From: Rallus limicola
Taxonomy: Eukaryota; Chordata; Aves; Gruiformes; Rallidae
Assembly: GCA_022605955.1 (NCBI GenBank)
Contig: JAKCOZ010000001.1
Coordinates: 103,696,211-103,760,210 of the forward strand
Length of the DNA: 64,000 bases
Direction of reading: 5' to 3'
In this document: positions 13,962 to 25,250 of the stretch, in pieces
How positions within the stretch are numbered: the stretch's first letter is position 1
How the letters are laid out: each line of letters starts with the position of its first letter
Notes under the pieces: generated by a model
Database searches by the model: none
Told to the model about the DNA's origin: nothing
Seen by the model: the letters and a program-made list of their open reading frames with translations, nothing else
Program-made: the position numbers and the translations under genes

Positions 13962-15945
13962 CAAAGTGACATCCCTTCGCATGACAAACATCGGTATTTT
14001 TCAGAAACACATAGTGGGTACAGTGTCTCAAGGATGTTCAATTAACATCTTATAAGTGAGGCTGGTTCTATTTGCTAGGACAGTGATGGAGGAGCTCTGG
14101 GAAGAAAATGCACCATCAAAACCAGGTATCACAGATCTACTGATATGGCCTTCAAGTATGTGAAACTATTGTTAAGGACTCTAGACATCTCTGACTCTTT
14201 GGCAGCTGTAGAAGCAACACAGATAGTTACATTTTGGGTTGATCCTTCTGTATTTCTTCCTAATTTCATTGCTTTCAGGACAAAAGAGCTAGAATCCAAC
14301 AGAAAGCTTAATCAATATACTATGCTTCTCACAAACAGATCTGTTTTGCCACTCCAGATGTAACATCAATTAAAAATAACAGGAAGAATATTTGGCAGGT
14401 GGTAGGACCAGCCAGACATCAATATTGCACATCGATGCTACAGTTCTTTCTTACTCACAGCTGCGGGGATTACTTGGCTATGTCATGATGCTACTCCTAA
14501 CTTCTGCGTGTTTGGGATTTATGTTTTATTATCCTGCAAGTTTCTTCCTCATTCCCCAGCACAAGTCACTCCAGGGATGGGACCTTTCTGGACTGACAGA
14601 GTGCTTGGGATAATCGTTTTGCGAAGTGCTTATTCCTTTGATTCATGCTTAGTGCACCCTTTGCCTCCTGTTGCTGTGTACTTCATACTTATTTATCAGC
14701 TTAGAGACATAAGGCAGCATTTTGAAGCCTGTGCACAGTTTTAAAAAGCAGGTGTAGGTGTAAGGGAAGGGAACTGTTGCCCACAATATGTTATTTGTCT
14801 AGAACCCAGCCACAAAACCAACCAGGTGAAAGCAGCAACATCCCTGCAGACTGTCAAGGCCAGAACAGGCAGAGCTCTCGCCCTGAGCTGCAGGCCTCAG
14901 CCTAGCACAGGGTCAAAGCACGTGACTGCGAGAACCTGGCACAGCAAACAGAAAAAGGGAAAGCCCCTCTGGAGCAGGTGAGACCCCTTGCCAGCACAGA
15001 CAGGCTCTGTGCTGGGGGCGGTGCCTGCGCTGCCATTCCCCATGTCCCTCACCACAGATTGGGGTGGCACTCTGCAGGTTCAAGCTATTCAACATAAATA
15101 TCATAAATAAAAAGTCCTCCCCAGTAGTAACTATCCCACAGCTGAATAAGATTGCACTATGTCACTTCCTTTTCCCTGAAATTCTTCATTTCTCTCTTCA
15201 GTTGTCAAAGATGTCGGCCCCCCCCCACCCAACCCCCCAGCTCTGATCTTCAGTCTCCACATCAATGTTTGCAACCTCTCAACCCCTGGTGCTGCCCCAA
15301 CACACTGAAACATCTTCTTGGGCCATCTACAGAAATAATGCTGATCACAGCTCGCTGCTGGGCCTTTCCCATCATCTCCCTGAAATTCATTCTTGCAGGT
15401 CCCTGGGGAAATGCAGAGAGCTGAGCTCCAACTTGTCTTTAACACACTGAGATGAATTCTCCCAGCCCCATCTACTGTTTCCAAAATGCCTCTGCTGTGC
15501 ATGCAATTTTAATCCCAGCACTCTGAGTTATATTTTACTTTTAACGATAGCCCTTTCTTCACTTTCTAAGTAGGAGGCAGGGAAAGAGAGGTCATTTAAA
15601 AAACATTTCATTACCAGCTCCTCATTTTCTCATGCTTCGTGAGGTTTTAAGGGTGCAGAGGATTGGATTTTCATATATAAATTTCTTTAGGTTTTTTTCC
15701 ATCCTTATTTCCTTTTCCTGGAGTATTCCAGAGTATAATTCAACTAATAGCCTGCTATTGCAGTGACCTCTTCCTCTAGTTGAGCTTTTTAGTTTCTTAC
15801 TGGAGATCTAAAAGGGTTTTGTAAATACTGTATTACAGATTTGTGGGAGAGGATGCAGTAGATTCCTTTGAACAGCATTTGCACCACAGCATGCTTCCCC
15901 ATCCCTCTGCCTTCTCCAACAGTAAGGGTTTTTTTCCCCTAAAGT
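13962..15945. other. Intergenic, no gene seen
   Basis: Unique sequence. A C-rich tract lies at 15213-15239. No gene or repeat family recognised. Confidence 0.7.
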
Positions 15946-16434
15946 CACAGATTCACAGAATCATAGGGATTGGAAGGGACCTCCAGAGATCACCAGGTCC
16001 AACCCCCCTGCCAAAGCAGGTTCCCTAGAAGAGGTCGCACAGGTAGGCATGCACATGGGTCTTGAATATCTCCAGAGAAGGAGACTCCACCACCCCCCTG
16101 GGCAGCCTGTCCCAGGGCTCTGTCACCCTCACTGTGAAAAAGTTCTTCTGCACATTGGTGTAGAACTTCCTGTGCTCCAACTTGCAGCCATTGCCCCTTG
16201 TCCTGTCTCCACAGACCACTGAGAACAGGCTGGCTATTTCCTCTGTGTCCCACACTTCAGATATTTATAAACATTAATCAGGTCCCCTCTCAGTTGTCTT
16301 TTCTCAAGGCTGAACAGCCACAGTTCTTTCAGCCTTTCCTCATAGGGGAGATGCTCCAGGCCTTTAATCAACTCTGTAGCCTTCCACTGGACACTCTCCA
16401 GGAGAAAAGTCCCAGATATCACGGAAAACTCTGA
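15946..16434 (-). mobile_element. CR1 LINE fragment with ORF2 C-terminal remnant
   Basis: Reverse-oriented CR1. Its 3' end is at 15946 and it carries the end of the reverse transcriptase ORF in two frames: [14 protein letters not shown] (about 16320-16370) and [17 protein letters not shown] (about 16155-16205). The frame change shows that it is broken. The 5' end is truncated near 16405-16434. Confidence 0.92.
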
Positions 16435-17084
16435 TTCTCTTCACTTGCCATTCCTAAACTCACTGCTGCGGTTCCCAGAGCAGGCCAGCTGCAAGGCTCT
16501 CACCTGGACCCACCCCAAGCACTGCCTGTCCAGGGCATGCCAGGAAGACACTCAGTGCACATCTGTAAATGGCCCTGGAGAAGGGCAGCTGGCTCCTGTG
16601 CAGACTTGTAGGCCCTTCAGAAGTAACAGGGGAGGTGGGACATATATGCCACTGTCAAGATTTGGGGGTACATACAAATACTGCTTCTCCTTTATGCACT
16701 GTTTGCCTGTGACCTAAAGCACTGACACAGGCCTCGTGGTGGTGCTGAGCGGGTGGGCCTCTTTGACATTTTTGCCTGGGTGTTACCCCCACCCTGGCCC
16801 TCCTTTTTAAATCCTTGAAGGGATCCTTTCATCCCTTTGCAGATTTGCACAACACAGTTGATGTGACATGAGCTGGGGAGAATATGCCCTCCCTTCATCA
16901 GGGGAGATGCCTTGCTGACCAGGGAACCATCGGTCCTGGGGCAATTAGTGCTTCAATGACTGTACGGATGCTAAACTCTCTATGCAGTACCCCTTGAGGA
17001 GTTAGTTAAAGGGGAAAGAATTGAATCTGAATGCATCCCTGGAAATTACTTTCTCTAAGGGAATGATGTGAAACCCGACTAGCA
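16435..17084. other. Intergenic, no gene seen
   Basis: Unique sequence between a CR1 fragment and a CpG-rich segment. Nothing recognised. Confidence 0.7.
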
Positions 17085-17520
17085 CCCCGCGCCCAGGTCA
17101 ATGGCCGCCCTGAAACTGCGCGGGGTGCCTTGTGCGATGCGAGCGAAGAGGAGAGTGCCTGACAGCCTCCAGAGCACGAGTGCCTTCAATTTATTTCCTG
17201 CCTGCCTGTTTCCTCAGCGCAGAACCACCCCTCGGCCCCGCCGGGTAGTACGCGAGCCGCAGCCCCGGCCGGCTCGGGATGCCGGCGCGGTTCGCGGGGT
17301 AAGAGTGACCTCCGCTGGCCGTGGTGCGGAACGGAGCCCCCATCCCGGCCCGGCCCGGCCAGCACGTCCACCCTGAGAGCTGCGCGAAGGAGAAGGCACA
17401 TCGAGTGTGTGTCAGCGGCCTCCGCTACCCTCGCCCCCTCGTCGTCCCAGAGAGGCGGCCGGGTGCCTTATCGGTTTGCACTCCGGCACAGCCAGAGCGT
17501 CTCTCCGCAGGCTGAGCCTC
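17085..17520. promoter_or_regulatory. CpG-island-like segment in intergenic DNA
   Basis: About 45 CpGs by hand count in roughly 435 bp, strongly GC-rich, in contrast to the flanks. On the plus strand a consensus-like 5' splice site GCGGG|GTAAGAGT lies at 17299-17306. It could be the promoter and first exon of an unannotated, possibly non-coding transcript. No protein of known family is encoded. Confidence 0.45.
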
Positions 17521-17699
17521 TGTCCCCAGGGCAGCCCCTGCGAGGATTGGCAGCTGAACATGGCCAGGAGTTTAACCTTGGGAAAGCCCTGGGTGGGCTA
17601 TTGCTGTTGGGTCGTCTGCAGAAATACGCCTGCAGCTCTGCCCTTTCCTGGAGAGTCACAACCACCCTGGGACACGCAACAGGCCTGGGGCACGGTGGC
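17521..17699. other. Transition between CpG-rich segment and CR1
   Basis: An open frame runs from the CpG-rich segment through here into the CR1 below (17407-17967). It is a chance fusion. Part of this stretch may be older CR1 sequence, but I cannot place it. Confidence 0.4.
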
Positions 17700-18409
17700 T
17701 GGGGAGCTGTACAGACAAAAGTGCCTGGGGGTGTTGGTTGACACTCGCCTGAACAGCCAGCAGTGTGCCCAGGTGGCCAAGAAGGCCAGTGGCATCCTGG
17801 CCTGTATCAGGAATAGCATAGCCAACAGGGTCAGGGAGGCGATCATCCCCCTGTACTCAGATATGGTGAGGCCGCACGTCAAGTGCTGTGTTCAGTTTTG
17901 GGCCCCTCACTACAAGAAAGACACCAAGGACCTGGAGCATGTCCAGAGAGGACAGCGAACACGGTGAAGGGTCTGGAACACAACTCTTAAGAGGAGCAGC
18001 TGAGGGAACTAGGACTGTTTAGCCTGGAGGAGGCTGAGGGGAGACCTTATCACTCTCTGCAGTTCCCTGAAATGAAGTTGTGGTGAGCTGGGGGTCAGCC
18101 TCTTCTTACACATAAGTAGTGATAGGACAAGAGGGAATGGCTGCAGGTTGCGCCAGGGGAGGTTCAGGTTAGAAATTAGGAGAAACTTCTCAGAAATGGT
18201 GGTTAGGCATTGGAATGGGTTGCCCAGGGAGGTGGTAATGGGAGTCACCATTCCTCAGGGGGAATGGGGAGTCACCATTCCTCGGGGTGTTCAAGGTTGG
18301 ATGAGGTGCTGAGTGACATGGTTTAGTTAGTAACAAAGGTGGTATGGGGCTGATTGAACTAGATGATTTTGGAGGTCTTTTCCAACCTTAATGATTCTGT
18401 GATTCTGTG
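17700..18409 (+). mobile_element. CR1 LINE fragment, plus strand, with ORF2 remnant
   Basis: Plus-strand CR1 encodes part of the end of the reverse transcriptase ORF ([20 protein letters not shown], then [18 protein letters not shown]). It then continues in other frames to the 3' tail ATTCTGTGATTCTGTG at about 18392-18409. An internal 27-bp duplication occurs at 18241-18290. It is broken and inactive. Confidence 0.92.
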
Positions 18410-21152
18410 TGAGGAGCCCAGGCATTCACTCTGTGCTACCTGGGGACAGAGGCACAGAGGGCAACTGGGGCTCCATTCTGAGGTTGAAGCTACCTGCCTC
18501 CCAGATAGTTATCCCTGAGCACCAGCAACAGACTGAGCTCACATTGTGGTCATCAGGACCAAGCTGCACCGGTCACTCTATCCAGCAGGCTGTGGGCTTC
18601 TCTCAGTCACAGCTCAGCTTCTCACAAGGTGTCCATCACAAACCACTTGGAGCATGGTCGGCTTGGCAGAGCTACCTGAGCTGAAATACCACCCAGGAGG
18701 ACCAGGCAGGTGGGCTGTACTGTCTGTTGCCTCGGCTGAGCGGGGCAAAGCCCTCAGCATGCATGGGGAAACCCGTGCAGGGCCAGCCCCATGCAGCTGA
18801 GGCAGAGCATCACCAAGTGTCCATTAAGGAAACCTGAGGAGCAATGCCATGCACTGGATTGACCCTGTTCAAAGCCATAGGAAAGCTGCTGGAACTGTGG
18901 CTGCACAACTAGATTTAAAATACAGCACCAGAGACCGCCTGTGTCTGTGCTAAGGAGTTCTGTTGTTCCCCCCAACACTGTGGCCAGTGGCAGAAGGTTC
19001 GCATGGCCACGTGTACCCTGTGAATTAACATGGCGGGGCTGGAGAAGCAGGAGGGTGTCTGGTGTGAGATGCTACCCAGAGCAGTCCTTGCCAGTACAGT
19101 GAGTGCAAAGGTTTGCCCAGCTGTTCTTCAAAAACACAGAGCTGCATGTTGGCCCTTGGACATGGAGGGGCACTGGGCTCTTCACTTGCCACACTCCAAG
19201 CACCCCAGGTGTTGATCTGGAGCACCCCCCCCCTCCCTTTGTGGGCCGCGTGGCACGTACTTAATATTCTATTCACGCCTCTCTGCAGCTTTATGAATCT
19301 CAGTTTCTGGCTTTGATCCGGTTCCTGCAACATTAATTAATTCCAGGCCCTCTTGCTCCCTCTTTTTTTCAATATGCCTTTTCTAATTATTTCCTATTTC
19401 CCCGGGTTACCTATTTCATTTCAAACAGCTTTTCCCTGGGAGCGGATTACTTGGCTGTTGTGACAATGTGTGATTGCATCCGGGTCATCAGCTAATTGCA
19501 CAGATGTGCCACAGGGACCCAGCACACCTCTCAGGCACAGGGTCCACAACGCTCGGAAACAGCATGGGTTTTCACCTCTCCAAACCACGCACAGCCTTGC
19601 AGGAGGAACTGCAGGAGGAAGTTTCCCTCTGCCTTCTTTTGTTTCATGCAGAGATGGTTGGCATCAAAGGTTTTAAGCCAAAGCACAGGGAAGGATTTTT
19701 GACCTGGTGCGGAGAGTTGAACAGGGACCTGCTGTAGATGAGCTGGCTCATCCTAGTGTGCTCTTCTAGTCGCATGCTGCTTTCTGCTTGATATCCCTGA
19801 CTCTCTTCTGTGATGTCCTTACTTCGCTGGCTTCCTGAAGGCTTTGGGTTAGCCCAGTAGTATTGCTAACTGAAAATAATCATACCCTGAGTAGCAGACA
19901 TTAACTTGCCACAGCTGTAGGAACTGCTGTGCCTACCAGACCCCATTTTGATGCTGTTTCCTTCCCGTGCCTTTTGTTGTCATCCCTTAGAGAGGCACAG
20001 AGCTCTGCAAAATTTAGCGCTCTAAGAATCCTTGTCAGACTTGCTGGCAACATAACATTTTCAAGAGGTTTAATTTCTACTTCCTTTCACAGTCATACCT
20101 TCATACTTTTTATTATCTTTGCAGGGGGGATGGAGTAGGGGGGCATCCCATGGTATCAATGAGCAGAAGTAATGGCTCTGTGAGTACCAGAAGGGGCTCA
20201 GTCTGAAAAAAAAAGCTGACTAATGAGGAATATGACAGAAGTTTCTAGTTATGGATGATGTGGTAAAAGCAGAGATTAACTCTTCACAGGTTCTGCCAAA
20301 GTAAAAATTTGGTAGGTGTCAAATGAGCAAAAGAAGATGGCATATCCCTGCCTGGGTGCCAGACCTCTAAAGCCTGGATGGAAAAGCTTATCTGGTTCAC
20401 ACTGGGCAGCCTCTTGGAGCAGAAGTCATTGGCGAGCTACTAAACCCACAGGGTGGGAGCCAGTCACCTTTAATGCCCTCTGAGCTGCCCCAGGATTCCC
20501 CATCACTCTCCAGCTGACCCTCCAGAAGAGCTTAGCTCACCTGAAGCCCTGTGTCCTCCCCACATCCCTGTGCAGATAGATGCTTCATACTTCTTAGACA
20601 CCTGAAGGGTTACTACTGGCTGCATGGGCACAGCTGAATGGAGCTTGGGTTCTTCTGGAGTGCTTTAAGATGCTACACCATGAAACAGCACTGTGTGCCT
20701 GTGGTTTAGGAGCTGGGAGCGTAGAGGTTGAAGTATCACAAATGGTATTCTTCTTCCCGAGAGCCATGCGGTCTGTGGGTGCTTTTTAAGGCAAGGCAGG
20801 GGGCAGAGGCATAGCAGCCTGCCTTCCACCACCTCTTGCAGTCAGCCTTTCCCAAGAGATGCCTCCTTCAGAACAGCCGGATCTTTGAGCAGGATGCTGA
20901 CCTCAAACACCCACCAGGCTCTGGGAGGAGGGGGAGCAGCACCTTTAACTCTGGTGTCCCACAACAGGGTATGGTTAGGGTGGAGAAAACATGACTTTGC
21001 CTACCCAAACACAGTTCAGATAAAGGTCCAGTGATGTTTTTTCAGTCAGCACCCAAGGATTAGTGTCAAACAGGCACGTCTGCCATTTACTGTGTTAAGT
21101 AGACGTGGGGAATCCCAGAAAATGTACCTACACCAGCACCAAGCACTTAGCA
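18410..21152. other. Intergenic, no gene seen
   Basis: Unique sequence. An AT-rich block with homeodomain-like and SOX-like motifs lies at about 19330-19500. No gene or repeat family recognised. Confidence 0.7.
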
Positions 21153-21153
21153 T

Positions 21154-21180
21154 GGGGTGGGGAGGGTGGGGGGGGAGAGG
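21154..21180 (+). other. Potential G-quadruplex
   Basis: Four G-runs of at least three bases with one-base loops (gggg t gggg a ggg t gggggggg). This is a strong quadruplex-forming pattern on the plus strand. Confidence 0.6.
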
Positions 21181-21389
21181 TGTGGAGAGGGTCAGGAGGT
21201 CACTACTGGTCTCTTCAGTTGTCCCACACCCACACTAAATCTGTGCTCTGCAGAAAACAGTCACCAAGCTTTATCTCCTGGGAAGTTGTCTATTCAGTTT
21301 CATTGCAGTATTTTCATCTTTCAAAACAAAACTTGAGATACATTTTGCCGTTTGCTCCTGATTGGGAAAAACCACAAGCAAACTGAATT

Positions 21390-22270
21390 TTTTGCTGGGT
21401 GCCCGAGCGTGGAGGGGCTGCGTAGGAGGAACAGCAGCATCACAGGGCAACGCTGGTGGGAAGGGCCCTCGGGAAGTCTCCAGTCCGGCCCTCTGCCCCG
21501 AGCAGGACCAGGCTGCTCAGGGCTTTCTGCACGCAGGTCCTGAACCCCCCCACGGACGGAGCCTGCACAAGCTCTGCAGGCACCCCGCTGCCCTTGCAGG
21601 TGAGCCGAGGCGCAGTCCGCCCAGGCTGTGTGCAGTCAGCATCACCTGGAGCATCGCTGCCCGGAGCTGAAACCACAGAAGCCGCGCGGCTTTGTTTGGA
21701 AGGTCACAGGGGAAACACGTCAGCGGTTACAACTGTCCCCCGACCCACCCTCGTCCCTCCCCCTCGTATTAAACTGACTCCAAACACACAGCGGGTAGGA
21801 GGAGAACGCAGGCTGGGTACACCGCAGCGATCGTGTACTCCCGGCTGTCCGGGAAGGCCAGCTTCTCGCTGCCCGGGCGGGCCGCGGGACTTCCCTGATC
21901 GCCCTGTCACTCTGTCACAAGAGGGGAGTCCTCGCTGCACCCGGTAATCACTTCCTTCCATTACCGGGAAGGGAACGCCGCCCAGACTAACGGCCCCTCT
22001 GCGAGCCTTGCACCCGTGCCACGGGCGTGCTGCGTGACCTCGCGTATCCCCCTCCTCCAGCTGTCAGGCTTAGGATGAGAAACATCTCCCCAGGCCCCAA
22101 GGCTGCCCTAGGAGTCCCCTATCGCAAAGAGCTCCTCCCGCTCATGCCCGGGTACGGCGCTGGAGTGCTGCGCACTGGCAACGGGAGGTGGCCGAAGGAA
22201 AAGGGACGCGGAGGAAGCAATTTCTCAAAGGCTTCCTCTCCCCTCATTTCCCCCGTCGCTCCGAGTAAGG
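21390..22270. promoter_or_regulatory. Second CpG-rich intergenic segment
   Basis: About 60 CpGs by hand count in roughly 880 bp, above the background. It includes a diverged CR1 3' fragment (21431-21580). No recognisable coding sequence. It could be a regulatory island or GC-rich decay of repeats. Confidence 0.35.
21431..21580 (-). mobile_element. Old CR1 remnant
   Basis: Diverged reverse CR1 3' region: GGGAAGGGCCCTCGGGAAG corresponds to the usual GGAAGGGACCTCTGGAGAT. It is followed by the CAGGCTGCTCAGGGC and CACGGACGGAG segments. Its 3' tail is largely lost. Confidence 0.65.
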
Positions 22271-22407
22271 CAGGAGCTTCCAAATTGCTGGAATTCATTC
22301 AGCAATGCTGAGGCACTGACGGCCTTCAATCAACATGTGTGACAGCTCTTGTAATTGGGAGGTCTGGAAAAGGATACCGTTCTGGGGAAGTACCCCTGCA
22401 ACTGGCA

Positions 22408-22684
22408 GGAGTAATAAAAAGGGGAGAGGAGAGGGGAGGGGAGGGGAAAGGAGTGGGGAAAGAAAAGGAAAGGGAAAGGGAAGGGAAGGAGAAAGGGAAG
22501 GGGAAAGGAAAGGAAAGGAAAGGAAAGGAAAGGAAAGGAAAGGAAAGGAAAGGAAAGGAAAGGAAAGGAAAGGAAAGGAAAGGAAAGGAAAGGAAAGGAA
22601 AGGAAAGGAAAGGAAAGGAAAGGAAAGGAAAGGAAAGGAAAGGAAAGGAAAGGAAAGGAAAGGAAAGGAAAGGAAAGGAGAAAG
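22408..22684 (+). repeat. (GGAAA)n pentanucleotide microsatellite in a pure purine tract
   Basis: A G/A-only tract on the plus strand without interruption from 22455 to 22684 (230 nt). About 35 perfect GGAAA units occupy about 22502-22679, preceded by less regular GGGGA/GGGAAA units. The long ORFs with repeated KERKG or FPFLS residues across this site are artefacts of the repeat. Confidence 0.97.
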
Positions 22685-24430
22685 TTGCAGAGAAGCTGGA
22701 GACATGGGGAGGGGGAGCACGAGCTGTGGGGAGAGGTAGCACCATTTGCTGTCTCCACCTTTATCTGGCCACATTTAAAATAGCCACACGCAGGCCACAG
22801 GGTCACGTTCTTGACATGTTACTTGCAGGGACAATAGCCTCAGAAACAAAATATTTCCTGTGCTGTCCTGAGGCCAGTGCAAGCAAAGCAGAGCTGCTGG
22901 AGAAGACAAATGGGGGATAAAAAAAACCAAATCCCCACTGAGTGGTAGAAGCAGAGGTAAGAAAAGTACTTCCCAAAGCTGGGTGCTATGGGATCCCTGT
23001 GCTCGCCCCATGAGACTGCTGCTGCTTCTAGGGCAGGTGAGGCCAAGGGGCTGCGTGCAGTTCTCCTGGCAGCTCTGGCCTAACACCTTCTTTTCTCCCA
23101 AGCTGCTTCCCTCATGCCCACCAGCCTCCTGCTCAGGACAGTCTGCCCAGGCCCATGCGTGTGACCAAACTGCCTGTACACCAGCCGTGTGAGTTCCCCT
23201 AAATGAAAGGGGATGGGAGTCAGGGCTGCACCCACAGGTCAGGGAAGGTCCAGGCCACACCAAACACCAACCTGTGTTGCACTCCTTACACTTTGACTAA
23301 CATTCAGCACCCAAAAGCGAGGGGGTTTTGCCAAACAGCCAGCCACAGCGAGACTGGAGGCTTCTTCCAAGGTAACTGGGATTCTTCTGGAATTTAATAT
23401 TTACTTTTTTGTTACTTTTTTTTCAATTATTTTAAGGCTATTTGTGACCACTGTAGAAAAAGAAACAGGCACAACTGATTGCAGGTGCCATGAGGAAAAT
23501 GGCACCTCTGACTTCTGCAAAATGAGAGCTGCTCCTTACCCAAGGGCTCCTTCCTAAACTGCAGCGACCGGGAGGTGAGAACGCCAGAAGTGCCCTGTGG
23601 CATGGCACCTTCCACCCACCGCACCTTCTGCGCAAGGCTCAGTGTGCGATGAACGAGCTACAGCACATGAATTTTTAATGCGAGGAGCGATGCTGTTGCA
23701 GTAGGATGGCCTCTTCAGAGCTGCTTCGTGTGCAGTGTGGAAGCTGGAGCCAGTAGCTAGTAAAATGTAAACTGCCGGGGGGAGTGAGCACATAGACGCA
23801 TCTGAAGAAAGGCGGCACTCAACGCAAGTTTGTTCTCGCTCGGGCTTGCTCTCCGCTGAGCAAACAAGCAAGCGCCAGCACGCTCCGCGCTCATCTTTCA
23901 GGAGAGGCGGATGCGGTTTCACAGATCTGGGGAGAGGCATTGCTGGCCATGGGCCTGAACGGGTCGGTTTAAAGCCAGCAGTCCCGCTGCAGGAAGCCTT
24001 CCCTTTGGGCCAAGCTGCGTGGCAAATAGGCACAGCGTGGGCAGCTACTTGCACCCAGCATCTGACCTTTCTGTCCATCCCCTCCTAACAGGGCAGGCTC
24101 CTGGACTGAACAGTCCCTCGGGGAAAGGAATGAATAGAAATGAGGTTTCAACAGCAGAGAAGGGAGCCAGCAAGCTCGCCCCAGCCTTTCACGTAGGACC
24201 GCTGTTTAACCCAGAGCCCACCACAAAACAGAGCCAGGAGGGGCTGAAGCCGCTCTAAGGGGATATCCGCACAGGAATCAGGGCGCACACACCACTAAGG
24301 GTGTAAGCTGTACTTTTAAGGAGACTCCCTACAGGTTATTTAAGCCAGGAGAGTGATCCCCACAGCTTCGTCTATGGCAGGATTTGCTCCCTTGCCCGTT
24401 TCCTCTGCAGAGAGGGGCACCCGTCTTGGA
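22685..24430. other. Intergenic, just downstream of the TIAM1 poly(A) site
   Basis: Unique, moderately GC-rich sequence with several ORFs on both strands up to 174 codons (23554-24078 minus). None shows recognisable domains, and overlap on opposite strands argues for chance. Confidence 0.6.
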
Positions 24431-24493
24431 GCACACACATACACATACCACTTGCTCATTGCTTTGTTGTTGTTTTTTTTCCAGTATTTTATT
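24431..24493 (-). terminator. TIAM1 distal poly(A) signal and downstream GU-rich element
   Basis: The minus strand reads AATAAA at 24493-24488. An A-rich cleavage zone follows around 24465-24480, then a GU-rich element GGTATGTGTATGTGTGTGC at about 24449-24431. Signal, spacing and GU element together make a textbook cleavage and polyadenylation site. Confidence 0.85.
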
Positions 24494-24555
24494 TCTGACA
24501 GGCATTTACAACGTTCCATTCATAGAACTAAAAACATAAAAATAGACCTTCTTTC

Positions 24556-24562
24556 AGCTTAT
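24556..24562 (-). promoter_or_regulatory. miR-21 7-mer target site in TIAM1 3' UTR
   Basis: The transcript reads ATAAGCT, complementary to nucleotides 2-8 of miR-21. It lies about 65 nt upstream of the distal poly(A) signal, near the UTR end where sites tend to be effective. TIAM1 has been reported as a miR-21 target (from memory). Confidence 0.5.
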
Positions 24563-25242
24563 AAAAGAAATATATAAGAACCTTTGACATAGACATGTCA
24601 TGACATTATGTACAAGAACAACGGTACCTTCCCAGTACCAGCCTTCCAGTATTTCAGCGCTGACTGTATTCTGCTGGGTACAGCATAGGACAGCTAAAAC
24701 CTCTGCTCCTCTAACACGCCGGGACACAACTGACGGGCAGATGATATAAAACAACGATGTGATAATACAAAGGGTATAGAAACCTTTCTAAAGCTTTTAC
24801 GAAAAGAAATCAGAAGATAGCAAAAAAGTTAATAGAGAAAGCTTTCATCAGATCAAGTATTGTGCACCAGAAACCAGAAAGGGGGGCGAGGGAGGTGGGG
24901 GGGGGGGCAAGGCAAGGGGGGAAAATGCTAGCTGGGACACAAAGACAGTGATGGATTTGGGGGGAGAATAATTCTTGTTATGTTTTAAAATATAGTCAGA
25001 GTGGATTTTATAAAATATAATCCTAAAGCTATTATAAAATTTCAGGTTTTCAAAGTACCTACTAATGTGTCAAACATCAATAGATACCAACAAAAAAAAA
25101 AAAAAGAAAATTTCATATAATCTTCCTTTTTTCCTGTAGGTGAAACAGAAATGGGAAAAGCTATATAAATCTTAAAAAAAAGTGCTATTTTGTGTTTTGC
25201 ATTTGGAAGTCTACTTAAAAACACAAGATTTTAGTCACATTT

Positions 25243-25250
25243 TACCCTGT
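25243..25250 (-). promoter_or_regulatory. miR-10 family 8-mer target site in TIAM1 3' UTR
   Basis: The transcript reads ACAGGGTA, complementary to nucleotides 2-8 of miR-10a/b with A opposite nucleotide 1. TIAM1 has been reported as a miR-10b target in mammals (from memory). Confidence 0.55.

Noticed and set aside
13443..14055. Overlapping ORFs of 80-176 codons
   Set aside because: All lie in or run out of the solo LTR, on both strands and in several frames, with no retroviral protein features.
17407..17967. 186-codon plus-strand ORF as a gene
   Set aside because: It runs from CpG-rich sequence into a CR1 reverse-transcriptase remnant. The second half is clearly CR1 and the first half has no homology.
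22295..22920. Long ORFs on both strands with KERKG or FPFLS repeats
   Set aside because: They are translations of the (GGAAA)n microsatellite in several frames and both strands.
23554..24078. 174-codon minus-strand ORF just past the TIAM1 end
   Set aside because: Overlaps an opposite-strand ORF, has no recognisable family and lies beyond the poly(A) site.
1..24470. Claudin or GRIK1 genes expected on this side of TIAM1 in other vertebrates
   Set aside because: No single-exon claudin-length ORF and no glutamate-receptor exon was recognised; if present they lie outside the window.
24905..24918. miR-31 target sites in the 3' UTR
   Set aside because: Only 6-mer matches (CTTGCC, twice) in a low-complexity C-rich stretch; too weak to list.
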